Assembly (NCBI GenBank): GCA_963978545.1
Contig: OZ021722.1
Location: forward strand, 36,163,365 to 36,227,364
DNA length: 64,000 nucleotides
Reading direction: 5' to 3'
From: Linyphia triangularis
Taxonomy: Eukaryota > Arthropoda > Arachnida > Araneae > Linyphiidae
This document shows positions 40,713-51,335 of this stretch, one piece after another. The stretch's first letter is position 1, and every line of letters begins with the position of its first letter. The translations under genes were made by a program, and so were the position numbers. A model generated the notes under the pieces. It did not search any database. It was not told where the DNA came from and was given only the letters and a program-made list of their open reading frames with translations.

Positions 40713-40861
40713 AGGTTCTACCGAGATTCGAACTCGGATCGCTGGATTCAGAGTCCAGAGTGCTGACCATTACACCTTAGAACACAATTTTCCCAAGCCG
40801 GGAATCGAACCCGGGCCGCCTGGATGAAAGCCATGAATAATAACCACTAGACCACATGGGA
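40713..40861 (-). tRNA. Glu(UUC)-Gln(CUG) pair
   Basis: Gln 40713-40784, CUG U1A8. Glu 40790-40861, UUC D-TTAT/A28 with C38 to U (ctggatgaaag). Confidence 0.65.
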
Positions 40862-40976
40862 CAGAATGCCTACGTATTCAAATAAATTTTATATTTAATA
40901 AAATAATGCAGAAAATTATACAGAAACATTTTTTAATCCTTGACATACTCAAGGGTGAAATAATTGGAAAAAAATT

Positions 40977-41125
40977 ACGTTCAACTGAAATTTGAGCTGG
41001 TATCGCTTTATCCAGGGACAAGAGTCCTGACCATTACATCATTGAACTTAATTTTCCCACGCAAGGAATCGAAAATTGGCAGCCTGGGTGATATGTAGTA
41101 TTCCTAACCATATGACAAAATAGTC
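40977..41125 (-). pseudogene. Decayed Glu-Gln pair
   Basis: Subfamily a (ccagggac change). Confidence 0.9.
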
Positions 41126-41242
41126 TAATGAATTGCATTTTATCATACTTTTGATTCAATAACTATATTGCGTAAAAAATACATATGTCCAAAAATATTT
41201 CATTCCAGATATATTTAGACATGATAGATTTAACAAAAAACT

Positions 41243-41391
41243 AGGTTCTACCGAGATTCGAACTCGGATCGCTGGATTCAAAGTCCAGAGTGCTAACCAT
41301 TACACCATAGAACCCAAATTTCCCACACCGGGAATCGAACCCGGGCCGCCTGGGTGAAAGCCAGGAATATTAACCACTAGACCACATGGGA
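41243..41391 (-). tRNA. Glu(UUC)-Gln(UUG) pair
   Basis: Gln 41243-41314, UUG intact. Glu 41320-41391, UUC D-ATAT. Confidence 0.85.
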
Positions 41392-41507
41392 GAATAAGCC
41401 TACGCATTCAAACACTTTAGATATTTAATAAAATTATATAGTCAACTATATGTAAAATTTTAAAAATAATCGCGTACATGAGGGATATTAATTTAGAAAA
41501 AAAACTT

Positions 41508-41656
41508 AGGTTCTACCGAGATTCGAACTCGGATCGCTGGATTCAGAGTCCAGAGTGCTTACCATTACACCATAGAACTCAACTTTCCCACGCCTGGCAT
41601 CGAACCCGGGCCACTTGGGTGAGAGCCAGGATTCCTAACCACTAGACCACATGGGA
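41508..41656 (-). tRNA. Glu(CUC)-Gln(CUG) pair
   Basis: Gln 41508-41579, CUG A1. Glu 41585-41656, CUC weak. Confidence 0.7.
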
Positions 41657-41772
41657 CAATAAGACTACGCAATCAAACACTTTAGATATTTAATAAAATT
41701 TTAATGTCAACTATACGTAAAATTTTAAAAATCATCGCATACATGAGAGATATTAATTTAGAAAAAAAACTT

Positions 41773-41921
41773 AGGTTCCACCGAGATTCGAACTCGGATC
41801 GCTGGATTCAGAGTCCAGAGTGCTGACCATTACACCATAGAACCCAATTTTCCCACGCCGGGAATCGAACCCGGGCCGCCTGGGTGAGAGCCAGGAATCC
41901 TAAAGACTAGACCACGTGGGA
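41773..41921 (-). tRNA. Glu(CUC)-Gln(CUG) pair
   Basis: Gln 41773-41844, CUG intact. Glu 41850-41921, CUC with a D-loop change (taaagac) that removes the GG pair. Confidence 0.88.
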
Positions 41922-42038
41922 CAGAATGCTTACGTAATCAAATAAATTTTATATTTAATAAAATAATGAAGAAAATTATACAGAAACATTTTATTAATCT
42001 TTGACATACTCAAGGGTGAAATAATTGGAAAAAAACTT

Positions 42039-42187
42039 ACGTTCTACTGAAATATGAGCTGGTATTGCTGGATCAAGAGATAAGAGTGCTGACCATTACA
42101 TCATGGAACTTAATTTTCCCTGGCAAGGAATCGAAAATTGGCAGCCTGGGTGAGATCTTGTACTCCTAACCCTATGACAAAAGATAC
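42039..42187 (-). pseudogene. Decayed Glu-Gln pair
   Basis: Subfamily b. Confidence 0.9.
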
Positions 42188-42305
42188 TCATGAGTTGCAA
42201 TTTATCATCCTTTTGATTCAATAATTATATTGCGTAAAAAAATATATATATCCAAAAATATTTCATTCCAGATATATTTAGACATGATAGATTTAACAAA
42301 AAACT

Positions 42306-42454
42306 AGGTTCTACCGAGATTCGAACTCGGAATGCTGGATTCAAAGTCCAGAGTGCTAACCATTACACCATAGAACCCAAATTTCCCACACCGGGAATCG
42401 AACCCGGGCCGCCTGGGTGAAAGCCAGGAATCCTAACCACTAGACCACATGGGA
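42306..42454 (-). tRNA. Glu(UUC)-Gln(UUG) pair
   Basis: Gln 42306-42377, UUG with a variable-loop change (cggaatgctgg). Glu 42383-42454, UUC intact. Confidence 0.9.
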
Positions 42455-42570
42455 CAATAAGCCTACGCATTCAAACACTTTAGATATTTAATAAAATTAT
42501 AAAGTCAACTATATGTAAAATTTTAAAAATAATCGCGTACATGAGGGATATTAATTTAGAAAAAAAACTT

Positions 42571-42719
42571 AGGTTCTACCGAGATTCGAACTCGGATCGC
42601 TGGATTCAGAGTCCAGAGTGCTTACCATTACACCATAGAACTCAACTTTCCCACGCCTGGCATCGAACGCGGGCCACTTGGGTGAGAGCCAGGAATCCTA
42701 ACCACTAGACCACATGGGA
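42571..42719 (-). tRNA. Glu(CUC)-Gln(CUG) pair
   Basis: Gln 42571-42642, CUG A1. Glu 42648-42719, CUC weak (cgaacgcggg). Confidence 0.68.
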
Positions 42720-42834
42720 CAATAAGCCTACGCAATCAAACACTTTAGATATTTAATAAAATTTTAATGTCAACTATACGTAAAATTTTAAAAATCATCG
42801 CATACATGAGAGATATTAATTTAGAAAAATACTT

Positions 42835-42983
42835 AGGTTCCACCGAGATTCGAACTCGGATCGCTGGATTCAGAGTCCAGAGTGCTGACCATTACACCAT
42901 AGAACCCAATTTTCCCACGCCGGGAATCGAACCCGGGCCGCCTGGGTGAAAGCCAGGAATAATAACCACTAGACCACATGAGA
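42835..42983 (-). tRNA. Glu(UUC)-Gln(CUG) pair
   Basis: Gln 42835-42906, CUG intact. Glu 42912-42983, UUC D-TTAT with an acceptor change (catgagaca). Confidence 0.78.
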
Positions 42984-43098
42984 CAGAATGCCTACGTATT
43001 CAAATAAATTTTATATTTAATAAAATAATGCAGAAAATTATACAGAAACATTTTTTAATCCTTGACATACTCAAGGGTGAAATAATTGGAAAAAAATT

Positions 43099-43247
43099 AC
43101 GTTCAAATGAAATTTGAGCTGGTATCGCTTTATCCAGAGACAAGAGTGCTGACCATTACATCATTGAACTTAATTTTCCCACGCAAGGAATCAGAAATTG
43201 GCAGCCTGGGTGAGATCTAGTATTCCTAACCATATGACAAAATAGTC
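43099..43247 (-). pseudogene. Decayed Glu-Gln pair
   Basis: Subfamily a. Confidence 0.9.
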
Positions 43248-43366
43248 TAATGAATTGCATTTTATCATCAATTTGATTCAATAACTATATTGCTTAAAAA
43301 TATATATATATCCAAAAATATTTCATTTCTGATATATTTATGCATGATAAATTTAACAAAAACACT

Positions 43367-43515
43367 AGGTTCTAATGAGATTAGAAATCGGTTCGCCGGA
43401 TTCAAAGTCTAGAGTGCTACCCATTACACGATAGAACCAATCTTTCCCAAGCCGGGAATCGAACCCGGGCCGCCTGGGTGAGAGCCAGGAATCCTAACCA
43501 CTAGACCACGTGGGA
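43367..43515 (-). tRNA. Glu(CUC) with decayed Gln(UUG)
   Basis: Gln-like 43367-43438, UUG decayed. Glu 43444-43515, CUC (aagccggg). Confidence 0.76.
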
Positions 43516-43632
43516 CAGAATGCTTACGTATTCAAATAAATTTTATATTTAATAAAATAATGAAGAAAATTATACAGAAACATTTTATTAATCTTTGACA
43601 TACTCAAGGGTGAAATAATTGGAAAAAAACTT

Positions 43633-43781
43633 ACGTTCTACTGAAATATGAGCTGGTATTGCTGGATCAAGAGATAAGAGTGCTGACAATTACATCATTG
43701 AACTTAATTTTCCCTCGCAAGGAATCGAAAATTGGCAGCCTGGGTGAGATCTTGTACTCCTAACCCTATGACAAAAGATAC
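43633..43781 (-). pseudogene. Decayed Glu-Gln pair
   Basis: Subfamily b (gacaattac). Confidence 0.9.
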
Positions 43782-43901
43782 TCATGAATTGCAATTTATC
43801 ATCCTTTTGATTCAATAACTATATTGCGTAAAAAATATATATATATCCAAAAATATTTCATTCCAGATATATTTATACATGATAGATTTAACAAAAAGAC
43901 G

Positions 43902-44049
43902 AGGTTCTACCGAGATTCGAAATCGGATCGCTGTATTCAATGTCCAGAGTGCTAACCATTACACGATAAAACCAAATTTCCCACACCGGGAATCGAACCC
44001 GGGCCGCCTGGGTGAAAGCCAGGAATCCTAACCACTAGACCACATGGGA
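43902..44049 (-). tRNA. Glu(UUC)-Gln(UUG) pair
   Basis: Gln 43902-43973, UUG A33. Glu 43978-44049, UUC intact with the cacaccggg 3' end normally paired to UUG intact Gln: a crossover near the linker. Confidence 0.72.
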
Positions 44050-44165
44050 CAATAAGCCTACGCATTCAAACACTTTAGATATTTAATAAAATTATAAATT
44101 GAATTATACGTAAAATTTTAAAAATCATCGCATACATGAGGGATATTAATTTAGAAAAAAAATTT

Positions 44166-44314
44166 AGGTTCTACTGAGATTCGAACTCGGATCGCTGGAT
44201 TCAGAGTCCAGAGTGCTTACCATTACACCATAGAACTCAACTTTCCCACGCCTGGCATCGAACCCGGGCCACTTGGGTGAGAGCCAGGAATCCTAACCAC
44301 TAGACCACATGGGA
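44166..44314 (-). tRNA. Glu(CUC)-Gln(CUG) pair
   Basis: Gln 44166-44237, CUG A1 with the ctactgag 3' end of U1A8 copies: recombinant. Glu 44243-44314, CUC weak. Confidence 0.68.
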
Positions 44315-44430
44315 CAATAAGCTTACACATTCAAACACTTTAGATATTTAATAAAATTATAAAGTCAACTATATGTAAAATTTTAAAAATAATCGCGTAC
44401 ATGAGGGATATTAATTTAGAAAAAAAACTT

Positions 44431-44579
44431 AGGTTCTACCGAGATTCGAACTCGGATCGCTGGATTCAGAGTCCAGAGTGCTGACCATTACACCATAGAA
44501 CCCAATTTTCCCACGCCGGGAATCGAACCCGGGCCGCCAGGGTAAAAGCCAGGAATCCTACACACTAGACAACATGGGA
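44431..44579 (-). tRNA. Glu-body tRNA with UUU anticodon, and Gln(CUG)
   Basis: Gln 44431-44502, CUG intact. Glu-type 44508-44579, UUU (44544-44546) with an anticodon-stem mismatch (gccaggg) and the D-loop damage seen at 7587. Confidence 0.66.
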
Positions 44580-44696
44580 CAGAATGCCTAAGTATTCAAA
44601 TAAGTTTTATATTTCATAAAATAATGAAGAAAATTATACGGAAACATTTTAATAATCCTCGACATACTCAAGGGTGAAATAATTGGAAAAAAATTT

Positions 44697-44845
44697 ACGT
44701 TCTACTGAAATTTTAGCTAGTATCGCTGGATCCAGAGACAAGAGTGCTGACCATTACACCTTAGAACACAATTTTCCCAAGCAGGGAATCGAACACGGGC
44801 CACCTGGGTGAAAGCCATGAATAATAACCACTAGACCACATGGGA
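44697..44845 (-). pseudogene. Hybrid unit: decayed Gln 3' half joined to U1A8 Gln 5' half and Glu(UUC)
   Basis: The left (Gln 3') part is subfamily c up to gtgctgaccattacac, and from there to the right the sequence is the CUG U1A8 type with Glu D-TTAT/A28 (44774-44845), itself with extra changes (aagcaggg, gaacacggg, ccacctggg). Length is unchanged, so the exchange was in register, within the Gln D arm at about 44740-44757. Confidence 0.85.
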
Positions 44846-44961
44846 CAGAATGTCTACGTATTCAAATAAATTTTATATTTAATAAAATAATGCAGAAAAT
44901 TATACAGAAACATTTTTTAATCCTTGACATACTCAAGGGTGAAATAATTGGAAAAAAATTT

Positions 44962-45110
44962 ACGTTCTACTGAAATTTTAGCTGGTATCGCTGGATCCAG
45001 AGACAAGAGTGCTGACCATTACATCATTGAACTTAATTTTCCCACGCAAGGAATCAGAAATTGGCAGCCTGGGTGAGATCTAGTACTCCTAACCATATGA
45101 CAAAAGAGTC
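44962..45110 (-). pseudogene. Decayed Glu-Gln pair
   Basis: Subfamily c. Confidence 0.9.
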
Positions 45111-45228
45111 TAATGAATTGCATTTTATCATCCTTTTGATTCAATAACTATATTGCGTAAAAAATACATATGTCCAAAAATATTTCATTCTAGATATATT
45201 TATACATGATAGATTTAACAAAAAGACG

Positions 45229-45377
45229 AGGTTCTACCGAGATTCGAAATCGGATCGCTGGATTCAAGGTCCAGAGTGCTAAGCATTACACGATAAAACC
45301 AATTTTTCCCACGCCGGGAATCGAACCCGGGCCGCCTGGGTGAAAGCCAGGAATCCTAACCACTAGACCACATGGGA
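45229..45377 (-). tRNA. Glu(UUC)-Gln(UUG) pair
   Basis: Gln 45229-45300, UUG C33 (ctaagcatt D-loop change). Glu 45306-45377, UUC intact. Confidence 0.75.
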
Positions 45378-45493
45378 CAATAAGCCTACGCATTCAAACA
45401 CTTTAGATATTTAATAAAATTATAAATTGAATTATACGTAAAATTTTAAAAATCATCGCATACATGAGGGATATTAATTTAGAAAAAAAATTT

Positions 45494-45642
45494 AGGTTCT
45501 ACCGAGATTCGAACTCGGATCGCTGGATTCAGAGTCCAGAGTGCTGACCATTACACCTTAGAACACAATTTTCCCAAGCCGGGAATCGAACCCGGGCCGC
45601 CTGGGTGAAAGCCAGGAATAATAACCACTAGACCACATGGGA
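45494..45642 (-). tRNA. Glu(UUC)-Gln(CUG) pair
   Basis: Gln 45494-45565, CUG U1A8. Glu 45571-45642, UUC D-TTAT. Confidence 0.72.
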
Positions 45643-45757
45643 CAGAATGCCTACGTATTCAAATAAATTTTATATTTAATAAAATAATGCAGAAAATTAT
45701 ACAGAAACATTTTTTAATCCTTGACATACTCAAGGGTGAAATAATTGGAAAAAAATT

Positions 45758-45906
45758 ACGTTCAACTGAAATTTGAGCTGGTATCGCTTTATCCAGAGAC
45801 AAGAGTGCTGACCATTACATCATTGAACTTAATTTTTACACGCAATGAATCAGAAATTGGCAGCCTGGGTGAGATCTAGTATTCCTAACCATATGACAAA
45901 ATAGTC
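45758..45906 (-). pseudogene. Decayed Glu-Gln pair
   Basis: Subfamily a (tttttacacgcaatg change). Confidence 0.9.
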
Positions 45907-46026
45907 TAATGAATTGCATTTTATCATCCTTTTGATTCAATAACTATATTGCGTAAAAAATATATATATATCCAAAAATATTTCATTCCAGATATATTTA
46001 TACATGATAGATTTAACAAAAAGACG

Positions 46027-46174
46027 AGGTTCTACCGAGATTCGAAATCGGATCGCTGTATTCAATGTCCAGAGTGCTAACCATTACACGATAAAACCAA
46101 TTTTCCCACGCCGGGAATCGAACCCGGGCCGCCTGGGTGAAAGCCAGGAATCCTAACCACTAGACCACATGGGA
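46027..46174 (-). tRNA. Glu(UUC)-Gln(UUG) pair
   Basis: Gln 46027-46098, UUG A33. Glu 46103-46174, UUC intact. Confidence 0.74.
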
Positions 46175-46290
46175 CAATAAGCCTACACATTCAAACACTT
46201 TAGATATTTAATAAAATTATAAAGTCAACTATATGTAAAATTTTAAAAATAATTGCGTACATGAGGGATATTAATTTAGAAAAAAAACTT

Positions 46291-46439
46291 AGGTTCTACC
46301 GAGATTCGAACTCGGATCGCTGGATTCAGAGTCCAGAGTGCTGACCATTACACCTTAGAACACAATTTTCCCAAGCCGGGAATCGAACCCGGGCCGCCTG
46401 GGTGAAAGCCATGAATAATAACCACTAGACCACATGGGA
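46291..46439 (-). tRNA. Glu(UUC)-Gln(CUG) pair
   Basis: Gln 46291-46362, CUG U1A8. Glu 46368-46439, UUC D-TTAT/A28. Confidence 0.68.
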
Positions 46440-46555
46440 CAATAAGTTTACGCATTCAAACACTTTAGATATTTAATAAAATTATAAATTGAATTATACG
46501 TAAAATTTTAAAAATCATCGCATACATGAGGGATATTAATTTAGAAAAAAAAATT

Positions 46556-46704
46556 AGGTTCTACCGAGATTCGAACTCGGATCGCTGGATTCAGAGTCCA
46601 GAGTGCTGACCATTACACCTTAGAACACAATTTTCCCAAGCCGGGAATCGAACCCGGGCCGCCTGGGTGAAAGCCAGGAATCCTAACCACTAGACCACAT
46701 GGGA
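46556..46704 (-). tRNA. Glu(UUC)-Gln(CUG) pair
   Basis: Gln 46556-46627, CUG U1A8. Glu 46633-46704, UUC intact. Confidence 0.8.
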
Positions 46705-46820
46705 CAATAAGCCTACGCATTCAAACACTTTAGATATTTAATAAAATTATAAATTGAAATATACGTAAAATTTTAAAAATCATCGCATAAGTGAGGGATA
46801 TTAATTTAGAAAAAAAATTT

Positions 46821-46969
46821 AGGTTCTACCGAGATTCGAACTCGGATCTCTGGATTCAGAGTCCAGAGTGCTGACCATTACACCTTAGAACACAATTTTC
46901 CCACGCCGGGAATCGAACCCGGGCCGCCTGGGTGAGAGCCAGGAATCCTAACCACTAGACCACGTGGGA
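46821..46969 (-). tRNA. Glu(CUC)-Gln(CUG) pair
   Basis: Gln 46821-46892, CUG U1A8 with a variable-loop change (ggatctctgg). Glu 46898-46969, CUC intact. Confidence 0.8.
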
Positions 46970-47086
46970 CAGAATGCTTACGTAATCAAATAAATTTTAT
47001 ATTTAATAAAATAATGAAGAAAATTATACAGAAACATTTTATTAATCTTTGACATACTCAAGGGTGAAATAATTGGAAAAAAACTT

Positions 47087-47235
47087 ACGTTCTACTGAAA
47101 TATGAGCTGGTATTGCTGGATCAAGAGATAAGAGTGCTGACCATTACATCATTGAACTTAATTTTCCCTCGCAAGGAATCGAAAATTGGCAGCCTGGGTG
47201 AGATCTTGTACTCCTAACCCTATGACAAAAGATAC
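47087..47235 (-). pseudogene. Decayed Glu-Gln pair
   Basis: Subfamily b. Confidence 0.9.
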
Positions 47236-47353
47236 TCATGAGTTGCAATTTATCATCCTTTTGATTCAATAACTATATTGCGTAAAAAAATATATATATC
47301 CAAAAATATTTCATTCCAGATATATTTAGACATGATAGATTTAACAAAAAACT

Positions 47354-47502
47354 AGGTTCTACCGAGATTCGAACTCGGATCGCTGGATTCAAAGTCCAGA
47401 GTGCTAACCATTACACCATAGAACCCAAATTTCCCACACCGGGAATCGAACCCGGGCCGCCTGGGTGAAAGCCAGGAATCCTAACCACTAGACCACATGG
47501 GA
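47354..47502 (-). tRNA. Glu(UUC)-Gln(UUG) pair
   Basis: Gln 47354-47425, UUG intact. Glu 47431-47502, UUC intact. Confidence 0.95.
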
Positions 47503-47618
47503 CAATAAGCCTACGCATTCAAACAATTTAGATATTTAATAAAATTATAAATTGAATTATACGTAAAATTTTAAAAATCATCGCATACATGAGGGATATT
47601 AATTTAGAAAAAAAATTT

Positions 47619-47767
47619 AGGTTCTACCGAGATTCGAACTCGGATCGCTGGATTCAGAGTCCAGAGTGCTGACCATTACACCTTAGAAAACAATTTTCCC
47701 AAGCCGGGAACCGAACCCGGGCCGCCTGGGTGAAAGCCAGGAATCCTAACCACTAGACCACATGGGA
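47619..47767 (-). tRNA. Glu(UUC)-Gln(CUG) pair
   Basis: Gln 47619-47690, CUG U1U2A8. Glu 47696-47767, UUC G58. Confidence 0.68.
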
Positions 47768-47882
47768 CAGAATGCCTACGTATCCAAATAAATTTTATAT
47801 TTAATAAAATAATGCAGAAAATTATACAGAAACATTTTTTAATCCTTGACATACTTAAACGTGAAATAATTGGGAAAAAATT

Positions 47883-48031
47883 ACGTTCAACTGAAATTTG
47901 AGCTGGTATCGCTTTATCCAGAGACAAGAGTGCTGACCATTACATCATTGAACTTAATTTTCCCACGCAAGGAATCGAAAATTGGCAGCCTGGGTGATAT
48001 GTAGTATTCCTAACCATATGACAAAATAGTC
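47883..48031 (-). pseudogene. Decayed Glu-Gln pair
   Basis: Subfamily a, after the cttaaacgtg spacer. Confidence 0.9.
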
Positions 48032-48148
48032 TAATGAATTGCATTTTATCATCCTTTTGATTCAATAACTATATTGCGTAAAAAATACATATGTCCAAAA
48101 ATATTTCATTCCAGATATATTTAGACATGATAGATTTAACAAAAAACT

Positions 48149-48297
48149 AGGTTCTACCAAGATTCGAACTCGGATCGCTGGATTCAAAGTCCAGAGTGCT
48201 AACCATTACACCATAGAACCCAAATTTCCCACACCGGGAATCGAACCCGGGCCGCCTGGGTAAAAGCCAGGAATATTAACCACTAGACCACATGGGA
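48149..48297 (-). tRNA. Glu-body tRNA with UUU anticodon, and Gln(UUG); best UUU copy
   Basis: Gln 48149-48220, UUG with one T-stem change (accaagattcg). Glu-type 48226-48297: anticodon loop CTTTTAC gives UUU (48262-48264), reading Lys AAA/AAG, in a body otherwise equal to the Glu D-ATAT type: acceptor, anticodon stem and T arm fully paired, B box good. Together with 55582 this is the copy most likely to make a tRNA with a Glu body and Lys anticodon. Which amino acid it would carry cannot be told from sequence. Confidence 0.8.
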
Positions 48298-48413
48298 CAA
48301 TAAGCCTACGCATTCAAACACTTTAGATATTTAATAAAATTATATAGTCAACTATATGTAAAATTTTAAAAATAATCGCGTACATGAGGGATATTAATTT
48401 AGAAAAAAAACTT

Positions 48414-48562
48414 AGGTTCTACCGAGATTCGAACTCGGATCGCTGGATTCAGAGTCCAGAGTGCTTACCATTACACCATAGAACTCAACTTTCCCACGCC
48501 TGGCATCGAACCCGGGCCACTTGGGTGAGAGCCAGGATTCCTAACCACTAGACCACATGGGA
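48414..48562 (-). tRNA. Glu(CUC)-Gln(CUG) pair
   Basis: Gln 48414-48485, CUG A1. Glu 48491-48562, CUC weak. Confidence 0.7.
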
Positions 48563-48678
48563 CAATAAGACTACGCAATCAAACACTTTAGATATTTAAT
48601 AAAATTTTAATGTCAACTATACGTAAAATTTTAAAAATCATCGCATACATGAGAGATATTAATTTAGAAAAAAAACTT

Positions 48679-48827
48679 AGGTTCCACCGAGATTCGAACT
48701 CGGATCGCTGGATTCAGAGTCCAGAGTGCTGACCATTACACCATAGAACCCAATTTTCCCACGCCGGGATTCGAACCCGGGCCGCCTGGGTGAGAGCCAG
48801 GAATCCTAACCACTAGACCACGTGGGA
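48679..48827 (-). tRNA. Glu(CUC)-Gln(CUG) pair
   Basis: Gln 48679-48750, CUG intact. Glu 48756-48827, CUC with one T-loop change (gggattcgaac). Confidence 0.92.
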
Positions 48828-48944
48828 CAGAATGCTTACGTAATCAAATAAATTTTATATTTAATAAAATAATGAAGAAAATTATACAGAAACATTTTAT
48901 TAATCTTTGACATACTCAAGGGTGAAATAATTGGAAAAAAACTT

Positions 48945-49093
48945 ACGTTCTACTTAAATATGAGCTGGTATTGCTGGATCAAGAGATAAGAGTGCTGACA
49001 ATTACATCATTGAACTTAATTTTCCCTCGCAAGGAATTGAAAATTGGCAGCCTGGGTGAGATCTTGTACTCCTAACCCTATGACAAAAGATAC
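48945..49093 (-). pseudogene. Decayed Glu-Gln pair
   Basis: Subfamily b (ttctacttaaat change). Confidence 0.9.
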
Positions 49094-49213
49094 TCATGAA
49101 TTGCAATTTATCATCCTTTTGATTCAATAACTATATTGCGTAAAAAATATATATATATCCAAAAATATTTCATTCCAGATATATTTATACATGATAGATT
49201 TAACAAAAAGACG

Positions 49214-49361
49214 AGGTTCTACCAAGATTCGAAATCGGATCGCTGTATTCAATGTCCAGAGTGCTAACCATTACACGATAAAACCAATTTTCCCACGCCG
49301 GGAATCGAACCCGGGCCGCCTGGGTGAAAGCCAGGAATCCTAACCACTAGACCACATGGGA
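49214..49361 (-). tRNA. Glu(UUC)-Gln(UUG) pair
   Basis: Gln 49214-49285, UUG A33 with accaagattcg. Glu 49290-49361, UUC intact. Confidence 0.73.
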
Positions 49362-49477
49362 CAATAAGCCTACGCATTCAAACACTTTAGATATTTAATA
49401 AAATTATAAATTGAATTATACGTAAAATTTTAAAAATCATCGCATACATGAGGGATATTAATTTAGAAAAAAAATTT

Positions 49478-49626
49478 AGGTTCTACCGAGATTCGAACTC
49501 GGATCGCTGGATTCAGAGTCCAGAGTGCTGACCATTACACCTTAGAACACAATTTTCCCAAGCCGGGAATCGAACCCGGGCCGCCTGGGTGAAAGCCATG
49601 AATAATAACCACTAGACCACATGGGA
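49478..49626 (-). tRNA. Glu(UUC)-Gln(CUG) pair
   Basis: Gln 49478-49549, CUG U1A8. Glu 49555-49626, UUC D-TTAT/A28. Confidence 0.68.
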
Positions 49627-49742
49627 CAATAAGTTTACGCATTCAAACACTTTAGATATTTAATAAAATTATAAATTGAATTATACGTAAAATTTTAAAA
49701 ATCATCGCATACATGAGGGATATTAATTTAGAAAAAAAAATT

Positions 49743-49891
49743 AGGTTCTACCGAGATTCGAACTCGGATCGCTGGATTCAGAGTCCAGAGTGCTGACCAT
49801 TACACCTTAGAACACAATTTTCCCAAGCCGGGAATCGAACCCGGGCCGCCTGGGTGAAAGCCAGGAATAATAACCACTAGACCACATGGGA
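49743..49891 (-). tRNA. Glu(UUC)-Gln(CUG) pair
   Basis: Gln 49743-49814, CUG U1A8. Glu 49820-49891, UUC D-TTAT. Confidence 0.72.
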
Positions 49892-50007
49892 CAATAAGCC
49901 TACGCATTCAAACACTTTAGATATTTAATAAAATTATAAAGTCAACTATATGTAAAATTTTAAAAATAATCGCGTACATGAGGGATATTAATTTAGAAAA
50001 AAAACTT

Positions 50008-50156
50008 AGGTTCCACCGAGATTCGAACTCGGATCGCTGGATTCAGAGTCCAGAGTGCTGACCATTACACCATAGAACACAATTTTCCCAATCCGGGAAT
50101 CGAACCCGGGCCGCCTGGGTGAAAGCCAGGAATCCTAACCACTAGACCACATGGGA
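50008..50156 (-). tRNA. Glu(UUC)-Gln(CUG) pair
   Basis: Gln 50008-50079, CUG with U8 intact but G1 to U: intermediate between CUG intact and U1A8. Glu 50085-50156, UUC intact body (aatccggg change near its 3' end). Confidence 0.82.
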
Positions 50157-50272
50157 CAATAAGCCTACGCATTCAAACACTTTAGATATTTAATAAAATT
50201 ATAAATTGAAATATACGTAAAATTTTAAAAATCATCGCATAAGTGAGGGATATTAATTTAGAAAAAAAATTT

Positions 50273-50421
50273 AGGTTCTACCGAGATTCGAACTCGGATC
50301 GCTGGATTCAGAGTCCAGAGTGCTGACCATTACACCTTAGAACACAATTTTCCCAAGCCGGGAATCGAACCCGGGCCGCCTGGGTGAAAGCCATGAATAA
50401 TAACCACTAGACCACATGGGA
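50273..50421 (-). tRNA. Glu(UUC)-Gln(CUG) pair
   Basis: Gln 50273-50344, CUG U1A8. Glu 50350-50421, UUC D-TTAT/A28. Confidence 0.68.
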
Positions 50422-50536
50422 CAGAATGCCTACGTATTCAAATAAATTTTATATTTAATAAAATAATGCAGAAAATTATACAGAAACATTTTTTAATCCT
50501 TGACATACTCAAGGGTGAAATAATTGGAAAAAAATT

Positions 50537-50685
50537 ACGTTCAACTGAAATTTGAGCTGGTATCGCTTTATCCAGAGACAAGAGTCCTGACCATTACATC
50601 ATTGAACTTAATTTTCCCATGCAAGGAATCGAAAATTAGCAGCCTGGGTGAGATCTAGTATTCCTAACCATATGACAAAATAGTC
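50537..50685 (-). pseudogene. Decayed Glu-Gln pair
   Basis: Subfamily a (gagtcctgacc, aattagcagcc). Confidence 0.9.
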
Positions 50686-50802
50686 TAATGAATTGCATTT
50701 TATCATCAATTTGATTCAATATATATATTGCTTAAAAAATATATATATCCAAAAATATTTCATTCCAGATATATTTAGACATGATAGATTTAACAAAAAA
50801 CT

Positions 50803-50951
50803 AGGTTCTACCGAGATTCGAACTCGGATCGCTATATTCAGAGTCCAGAGTGCTGACCATTACACCATAGAACCCGATTTTCCCACGCCGGGAATCGAAC
50901 CCGGGCCGCCTGGGTGAGAGCCAGGAATCCTAACCACTAGACCACGTGGGA
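50803..50951 (-). tRNA. Glu(CUC)-Gln(CUG) pair
   Basis: Gln 50803-50874, CUG with two anticodon-stem changes (gctatattcag). Glu 50880-50951, CUC intact. Confidence 0.82.
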
Positions 50952-51068
50952 CAGAATGCTTACGTAATCAAATAAATTTTATATTTAATAAAATAATGAA
51001 GAAAATTATACAGAAACATTTTATTAATCTTTGACATACTCAAGGGTGAAATAATTGGAAAAAAAGTT

Positions 51069-51217
51069 ACGTTCTACTGAAATATTAGCTGGTATTGCTG
51101 GATCAAGAGATAAGAGTGCTGACCATTACATCATTGAACTTAATTTTCCCTCGCAAGGAATCGAAAATTGGCAGCCTGGGTGAGATCTTGTACTCCTAAC
51201 CCTATGACAAAAGATAC
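51069..51217 (-). pseudogene. Decayed Glu-Gln pair
   Basis: Subfamily b (gaaatattagct). Confidence 0.9.
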
Positions 51218-51335
51218 TCATGAGTTGCAATTTATCATCCTTTTGATTCAATAACTATATTGCGTAAAAAAATATATATATCCAAAAATATTTCATTCCA
51301 GATATATTTAGACATGATAGATTTAACAAAAAACT

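Noticed and set aside
50693..50917. 74-codon plus-strand ORF, repeated at 58126
   Set aside because: It spans a TA-rich spacer and the antisense of a pair; the repetition follows from the 7433-bp duplication, not from protein selection.
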